A stretch of 64,000 nucleotides of DNA from NCBI RefSeq assembly GCF_014839805.1, contig NC_051138.1:15714020-15778019 (forward strand), in the 5' to 3' direction. The DNA comes from Manduca sexta (lineage: Eukaryota; Arthropoda; Insecta; Lepidoptera; Sphingidae). Below are positions 54,601 to 63,600 of the stretch, in pieces; the first letter of the stretch is position 1; every line of letters begins with the position of its first letter. The position numbers were made by a program, and so were the translations under genes. The notes under the pieces are model-generated. The model was not told the origin of the DNA, did no database searches, and saw nothing but the letters and a program-made list of their open reading frames with translations.

Positions 54601-57600
54601 AAATCCGGGCGGCTCAACGCCGGGCCGTAAGGCACGGTTACCCCAGCATAACCGCTCAGTCGCCCCCCACGAAGGCTGGGCGGTAGTAATAAGGGACTTT
54701 CTCCGGGAAACCAAAAAAAAAAAAAAAAAAAAAAGGCTATCCTATAGAATGTATTACATCACATAGCTTAATTAATAAAGCGTAGATAGAGATCTCTTTG
54801 TGTATTAAAGGTATTATTAATAAGAATATGACGTTATGTATAATTTTCTATTAGGATCTTGGCGTTTGTATTAGTGTGTTAAGCTAAGGTAATGTACGAT
54901 ACCTGGTAGTGCAGCTCGAGGCGCTTCATGACCTCCTTGGCGAGCGAGAGCAGCGCGTTGTACTTGGTGGTGAGCTGCGTGATGCCGTTGGACACGCGCG
55001 TGTCGGCGCACGTCTCCAGCAGCGTCTGCGCGCGCACGTTGAGCTTGTCCAGCTCCGCTTGCCAGTCGAACAGGGTTTGCAGGTGGCCCTGGATGATGGG
55101 ATTACTTTGAATTTGTCAAATATTAAGAAGTTTCTTTCAAGAAATTAAATCTCTTGACATATATTTGATATAAAGCATATCCAATATTTTACGCAGAATA
55201 GTAAAAAAATATTACTATTAATAAATAAAATATTTAACGATAAAATTCATAATTTTAAACTATTACGTCAAAAAAAATTATGTGTAAATTTAAAAAAAAA
55301 ATACCTGGAATTCCTCCAGAACGACCTTCTTCTGTTCCAAATTATTCTGCAACTTGTTGAATGATTGAACTAGTTTCTCAGTCTTCGACAACCAGTCTAG
55401 GGCTTCCTTGTACTGCTCTTCGTATTCCGTCCATTTCACGATACCTCCCTCGATTATAGCCTTCGTATTGTTAAGCTGCTCACTATTAGAAAAAATATTG
55501 TTGCTTTAATAAAGCTACAAACCAGTGGGTGTTGTTGATTTCTCACTTTCTTAATCGCGTAAATATAAAAAATCTTCAATCAGATAAATAACTAATTAAA
55601 AACTATTTCATTTGCATAGCCTATAACATAAAGAAAATGTAAAAAAATTACTTACACGTAAGTATCGTACTCCTCCTGCATAAGAGCCACTTCCTCTTCG
55701 ATTTCCTCTCTGTCGTCGTCATCAGCTAAGCCGCAAGATATCTCGCCCTGTTCTAGGGCCTTCTGCAGTTTCGCTTGACCCTCGGGCAGTTCGCTCTCCA
55801 GTACTTTGAGCTGCGAAATCTTACTGCTCAATGATTCCTTGTCTCCGGTAGCGTCGGAGCACTTGCCTAGTCTCTCTTTAGCAGCTCTGATCCATTGGAC
55901 GAAGTCTGAACCAGCATCAATAAACACTTGGTGTTGCTCAACAGTTTCTTTCTGTTTCTCGTACAAATCTTTAGCTTGTTTTGATAGTGTCTCGTATTTG
56001 CTGGTTATCTCAGATGCGGGAGCTTGTTGCATAAGTTCCGAAGCCTTAGAAGTTACAGACTGAATCATGGGCTCAAACGAAACGATATCTTGTACAATAT
56101 TGTTTGTTTGACGGAGGGTCGCCTTCCTCTCTCCTAAGCTGAGGCCTGTTGTGAGACCAGCGAGGCGGTCCTGCCCCTTCTTAGATTTGGCGACTTTTTG
56201 TTCACATACTTCTTGCAGTTTTGCTTCTCTGTCAGAGATCCATTGTTGGAGTTGAGAATAACTGGAACTGTAGTCGGCCCATTGGAGCAAAGATGTCTCC
56301 AAGTGCACTTTAGCGGTTGTCATCTTCTTGACCAGACGATCCCATTCGTTTTGAAGTTCTTTGAGTTCTGTGTTGATTCTGTCCTTACCGTCTGACCTCG
56401 TATTTCTGAGAACTTTCTCTCCACTGTTCACAGTAGCGTGGACAAGGTTTTGACCTTCTTCCCTACGCTTCAGCAAGTCCTCGATTTGTTCTAGACGCTT
56501 CTGCAAAGCTTCCTTACTACTATTACTACCAGTGTCACTGCCACTTCTCGTGATGTCCCACGCATCATCTATCCATTTCTTAGTCTTGGCATAGTTGTCA
56601 TCATAGGTTTGGTGTTGTTCGTAATTGGTTTCCACCTTTTTAAGGACATCATTTGCCATGTTAACAAGTACTTGGTACCTGGAGTTCAAATGTCTAAGTT
56701 GGTTGTTGACGTATGTATCTAGGTGTGAGGACAGAAGACCGGCAGCAGAAGCATTGAAGTTGTCAATATCATCTTTCCCTTTGTTCAACTGATCAACTAT
56801 TTCCTTGACTTCGTTGACTTGAGCACCCTTTTCTTTGGCTGTTCCAAGCAATGCTAACTTGTGGTTTTTGATAAGAATCTCTTTCTGGGCTAGCCAATCA
56901 GAAAGACGTTCATACTCATCCTTGTACTCGCGCCATTGGTTGACTGTATCTTCGAGTTGACTCTTTTGTTGCTTGATTTCATTGAACAGATCATTAAAGC
57001 TCTCTTTCAAAGCCTTCATTTCGTTCTTAATGATAGTCTGACCTTCAGGCGATGTACTAGCTAGCACAACTTCTCCAGTATGTTGTAAGTGTTCAAGCAA
57101 TAATTCTCCTTGGGCTTGCTTGTTTATAAGAGCTTCAAGGGGTGCCACAGAGTTTTCGATTGCCAGTTTATCGCTAAGCGGCTTTGATTTTAAAGAGGGG
57201 ACCTTTTCTCTAGCCCTGCTTAGCCACTGAATAAGTTCATCGTGAGCTTCTTTATATAGTCTGTGGTCTTTGTATTGCTCTTCACGATCTGTGAGCAATT
57301 TTTTGATCTTATCATAAAGACTGTCGAATTTGTTCAATGTCTCTTGAGCTTTAGAAGCGGCTTGGTTTTGCTGACCGCTTGCAATCATTTCTGCTGCCTT
57401 AGCTTTTAAAGTATCGACATCCAAACGATCACAACGAGTCTTTTCTTCAACCTCTTTTAGCTTTTCAAGCTGTGCCCTCTTATCGGTCATGGAACCTTCG
57501 AATGGTGTTAGCTCGGCAAGCATATTTTCCATCCAAGTGTTGCTCTTTTCAATTAACTGTATCTGTTCAAGGAAACCAGCCCATTTAGTTACAGAGTCAT

Positions 57601-60600
57601 CAAGCATATTCTTGGTTTCAATCATACGTGATAAAAGCGCAGACCATTGTTCTTGTAATGCCACTAAAGAGTTGTTGATGGCCTCGTGACCAGCTGGAGC
57701 AGTGTTAGCCAATACATTTTGCGCTAATTCCACCAATGATTGGACTTTGGTAAAACCTTCATCCTTAGTCAAAAGAAGATTTTGAATGAGAACTAACTTA
57801 GTTTCCAAGTCATCTTGTGAACAGGCACTTAAATCTGCGCAGAAATCTAGTTTGTCTCTCAACTCTTCAATCCATTGCGAGCATTCAGTGACGTTACTAG
57901 CAAATTCTTGATGTGTCTTTACATACTGTTGCCATCTGTTGGTTAAATCTTTAACTTTTTGGGACAGAGTCTGGTATTTTATGGACAAATCTGATATCTG
58001 TGAGCCTCGGGGTCCCAACACACCAGTATACAGATTCTGTGCTTTTTCGGTAATGTTGTCAATTTCAAGTTCTTTAGCTCTAACTTCACCTTGCAGATTT
58101 TGGAATTTATTGAATTGTTCTTGCTTTTCAGGCAAAGTAGCTTTTAAGTCAACAGCATGGATTTGATTGTCCGTATTTCTTATCCAACTAAGGCACTGAT
58201 CCTTCATGTTCTCGTATTCGTTCCATTGTTGAATCTTCGTTTCAAGTGATTCTATGGTCTTGTTAATGAACGAAACAAGACCTTCCCATTCTTGGTGTGA
58301 AGCGTCAATTTGGTTTCTGATGTTCGCTTGTCCGCTGCTCACTGTGCCTGGTAATACTTTCTCTCCAAGAGTACGAATCTTGTCGATACGATTCTTCTCC
58401 TCGGGCAAATTGACTTGAAGTGACTTCAGCTTCTCACAGTTGCTGCTGAGAGCTACACGCTCCAAATTAACATCACCCCAGAGTTGGGCAGTGTTGTGTG
58501 TCGCTTCTACCCATTCCTCAAGATCCTTCACAGCTTTAGTATACTGTTGGTGGTTGTTAACAATGGCTTCGTATTGTTCAACGAAGGACTTGGCTCTGTT
58601 AAGTATAGTCTCGTGTCGTTGCTTAAGCTGATTTATTTCCTTGGTAATATCCTTGGTAACATCAGGAAGACTTTGGGATCGAGACTCCAAGTCAGAAATA
58701 TCTTGTTGATGCGCGATGGCATCTTGCAAGAATGTTCTGTATACGTTTAATTGGTTACGTTTCTCGTCCAGAGTAGCCTTGAGTTCGATCTCTTTAGGAA
58801 GCGTCTTTTCAGCAGTTGTGAGCCATTGTTGGACGCTCTTCAGATTATCTTCGAATGAAGACCACTTATTCAGTTCAGAGTCCAAGTCTCTCTCGGCCTT
58901 TGTAATGTTATCGTACAGATTTTCTATAGCTTGTTGAATTTCGTGCAGTTGCTGTTCAATAATTTCTTTGCCTTCAGGTGAAGTAGATGGGTAAAGTTTC
59001 TCTCCTAACTCAAAGGTATTGTTAACTAGAAGAGTGGCATTACGTCTCTGACTCAGTAGGTCGTTAAGGCTTTCTCTTTTAGCGCTGATACCTTCCGGTG
59101 TGTTGGACAGATTTTCTTTGCATTCTTCAAACTTATGCTGAGCTGCCTTAAGCCAGTCTGTACATTGATTATATTTGTCCTGGTAGGATCTGTGGTCGTT
59201 GACGGCTTGCTCGCACTTCTTGACCAACTCTTTGGCCGTCGATTGGACAGATTGGAATCGTGACGTCATTTGCTGCAAGTTCATTGTGATTCTTGTGTCG
59301 TTGCAATTTTCAATAAGGTCGCTAAATTCATCTGTCAATTTATCTACGTCATTTTCTGTCTTCTTCAAATTAGCCAAAATAGCCTGTAAATAATTATTTA
59401 TTAATAATAAGAAATACAAAAAGTGTGAAACCTATATTCAAATTAAGATTCAAGAGGTTTTGTTCACTCGCATGAAGAAATTTAGCAACCAATTAAATCG
59501 ACTTAGATTTAGAAAAAATTATTACGTTTAAACTGATCTACGACAACTACAATTAGTATAAAAATATTTAGGTAGTTAGAAATATAATATTTAATACCAG
59601 GCGCGACAAAATTAGAAGTACCAATCACCGACGCCTCAAATTAGTATATATAATAAATAAATTTTGTCATAATACAATACTTTATAATAAACAACCATCA
59701 CGTTTTTGTTAGAAATTCTTTTTTTTTGTGAATTAGAATATCTACTGAAAATTAGACTATTCCTACAGTGCTTAATGCTGATTAACGACATTTTTTTTTT
59801 AAATCTTACTTGATCCAACGCTTCGCCCAAAGAAATGACAGCGCTCAATTCATTTTCGTGATTATCAATTGCTTTACATAAATCCTGTTTAAAATTAATT
59901 TAATTTATAATATATCCAAGTAATATACTGACAACTATTATAAAGCTTATGTGAACGTACCTGGTATTTATTAAGCTGATCCACCTTCTCATCCAGAGTG
60001 GCTTTAGGTGTGTAAGTCTTGAGACTCATCTCTGTGTCGCTTAGCCAGTGCTGCAAACGATCGTTAGCGCTGTCGAATTCTATCCATTGCTGAATCTTGT
60101 CCTCGATTCCGCGCTTCACGTCATGCACTGTGGCCGTGAACTTTTCAAGGTCAGCTCTAAGAAGTCCAAGTTCTCTGGACATGCCCTCTTTACCTCTAGG
60201 AGATAATTTAGCACCATTCTGTTCGATCAGATCTGACAATATTTTAAGCTTGTTATTGCCAGTAGGTATGGCGTCCAGTAGTTCCTGGATTTTCGCCAAC
60301 TTGCTTTGTAAAGCCGCCTTATTACCGGTGAAATCTGACAGAAGATGCAAACGATCCCACAAATGCTTCTGGTAGTCTTGCAGTGACTTCTGTTGATCCA
60401 CAAATTGTTGGTATATTTCGAATGTGCTTTCATGCTTGTCGATAATCGCTGACAATCGTGCCGTGAGAGCATTGTACCTATCCCAAACTGACTGAATAAT
60501 GGCTGTCATTTCATCACTTCCACCCTTACCCGAATGCAATGACGCAGCAACACTCTTAGCTTTTTCAGTGACGGTTTCAATTACTCTCTTATGGGAGTAG

Positions 60601-63600
60601 ATTTCTTGAAGTAATGTTTTATTCTTCAGTAATTTGGATTTAATTTCTTGTGCTGAGTTAAGAACAGCCTTTTCTTCGGTGTCTACTATCTTTTCTTTCT
60701 CATCCAGCCAAGACAGAGTCTGTTGGAGCACATCCTGGTAACTGGACCATTGTAAAGCCTGGGATTCGTACTCCTTTTGTTGTTGGAGAATGGCATCGTT
60801 GAATTTGTCCCATCTTTCCCTGAGTGCTCTGATTTCAGCGCGAATATTTTCCCTGCCATTTGCTGCTGTTTCAGGCAATACTTTATCACCCGATGTGGAC
60901 AGTATGCCGATCTTATGTTCACCATTATCTCTCTCAAGTAAGAAAACTTGTAACTTATTGCCCTTGCTTTCTATGCTAAGTTTATCTTCTTTAGAAACCA
61001 TTTGAGATAATTGCTCCTCCAAGGGTTTGAGCCAAGCGTCGAACTCATTACGTAACTGGACATATTTTTTGTGGTCCGCTACTAATTCAGACCAGTGGTT
61101 GACAATTTCTTTAGAAATCAAGTGCAATTGTTGGTAGCGGCTGCTTACTTGAGTCACGAGAGGCTTAAGACGCTCTACTCCACTGAGTTGAATCAGGCTA
61201 TGGGATTCATCAACGAATGCATCGATTTCCTTCTCTTTGGCGTTGATTCCGTTACGAAGATCAACGTACCTCTTCAACTGCGCCTCTTTCTCTTGTAATG
61301 TGGAACAGAGGCTCTGGTCACGACATTTAGATTCCATGTCTTTCAGCCATTCTGTTATCGATTCAATGGATGCGTCAAATTTATTCCAAATTTCCAAAGT
61401 GTGCTTAAGTTTTTGTTCTGACGTTCCAATGCCTTCCACGGCACTGCGTAATTGATCATGCAAGTTCTCGATTTCTGCTCTAATAGCTGCATTTCCCGGC
61501 TCTGAGGTGCTTTTACTGACCGCTACGAATACGGATCTGATCTCATCTAATTTGCTTGAACCTATCTTTTCAATATCCTTCAGGGCCATAGCAGATTGCA
61601 ATTTTCTATTAATTTCAGGCTTTTCACCCGTAGCATTCTCAATGTCGAGAAGCTTTTCAGATTGCGATCCAAGCCATTCTTTGTACTGTTGAATGAGTCG
61701 TACTAAGTCTTCATGCCTCTTTACACAATCTTCCAAGTTGTCTTGTAGGTTTTGAGATTTTGTCACGATGTTTTGGAACAATTGCTTGATAGATTGTAAG
61801 TAGACATTCAAAGAAGCATCGTGCGTTTGATCAACCAGCTGCTGCGCTTTGTCGCAAACTGACTCGACAAGCTGTTGATGTGTCATAATTTCTTGATGCA
61901 TTATCTTGTGATTCTGCAGCTGTGCCTTCTTTTCTTCTAAAGAGGCCTTGAGTTCTGTATGTCTTTGCATTGCTCTCTCTACATCCTTCAACCATTTTGT
62001 GAGCTGTTCTTGGGCAAGGGAGAAATCTGAGAACTGAAGTAGGCACTGGTCTAGCTTGTTTACAGTTTCCTGGAAGCTGTCACCGAAACTATCCCACAGA
62101 GTTCTTATTTTGCGGATTTTCTGACGGATAATCTCTCTGCCATCAGGACTCGTGTGAGTATACAGTTTTTCACCTAGGCTTAAGAATTCTTCAAACGCGG
62201 GAGTCTTTTTGTTTCTAGTTTCATAAAGTTCCTTAGCCTTATTCTGTTTTTCTTGAAGGACTGCGTAATCGCCAACAATTTCATTTAAGTCTTGGAGTTC
62301 ACCAAGCATACCGTTGAGCCAAGTCTCCATATTATTGTATTCATTCTCGAACGTTTGGTGTTCGGATACAAATACTTCATATTTAGAGATGATCTCATTA
62401 ACGACATTGTTTAACGTGTGGTATCTTGTGGCAAGTTTAGATGTTTTATTCGTAAGTTCTGATTCACTTGCTACAGTTTGTTTAGTGTCAGTCAAAGCGG
62501 CAAAATCAGCGCTCCTCGATGTAAGTTCGTATTGGATTTCTTTCACCTTATGCAAATGAGCAATTTTAGCTTCTAGATTATTTTTAAGGCTTTGGTCTCT
62601 GACTTGGTTTTCTTTAACCTTGAGCCATTCTTCCAGCTCGTCCAGAGTCTTCTGACTTTCGGTCCATTGTTTTAATGTTTCTTTTAATTTCTTTTCTTGC
62701 TCTTTGCACTGTGTAGCAAACTGAGTCCATGTTGATTTGAGTTGTTCGTATTCGTTAATAAGAACTGGGTGTCCGTTAACACTTGTAGTTTCTAAAACTG
62801 TGTCCAGTTGCGACTTTAATCCCTTTAGCAGTTTGTCGATATCTTTATCTTTTGATGTTACTTTTTCAATAGCTGCTATCTTGGAATCAACATCGTCTTT
62901 TTGAGTAACAACGCCATAGTTCAGCATACTATTTTCAGCTACAATGTGGTTAAGACGATCGCGACCATCTTCAAACATTTGCGCGTATTTTTCATGTTCA
63001 ATAACATGAGATTCGCAGATTGCAGTTCTTTTTTCTAGCTCTTTGGCCATGTCTGAATACCTCTCGATAGTTTTTGATAGACTTTTCTCTGCTTCTTCGT
63101 CAGGCATAAGCTTGATCTTCTCAGTCAACTGTGTCAGCATCGACTGATGTATCTCAACTTCTTGGTGTGCGATTTTATTTGCATGTAGCTGAGCTTTCTT
63201 TTCAGGCAAAGTAGGGCAGAGTTTGAATTCTCCCAACTCCTTTTCCTTATCACTGATCCATTTTTGAACTTGATTGAACGTATCATCGAATGACGATCTC
63301 TTATTTATTGTTGTTTCAATGTCCTTAACAACATTGTTTAATGAATCTACAGATTCCTCAAAGTAATCACGAAGAGCTCTTAGTTCATTCCTAATCTCCT
63401 CGCGGCCTTCAGGAGTGATGCCACTAAACAATGCTTCCCCAGACTCAATGGCGCTATTAAGCAATCGCTGTCCAATCTCTTTGTTTTCATTTAGTTTTTT
63501 GATTTGTTCTAGATCAGCAGCTGATGGTTTAGCATGCTTGCTCATTACAGCTAAGTCCTTGATTTTAGCGTTAGTATTTTGAAGCCAATTTTGAACTCTG

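Noticed and set aside
54231..54635. 134-codon minus-strand frame
   Set aside because: Lies wholly inside the inserted LINE tail, antisense to it, and is a GC artefact.
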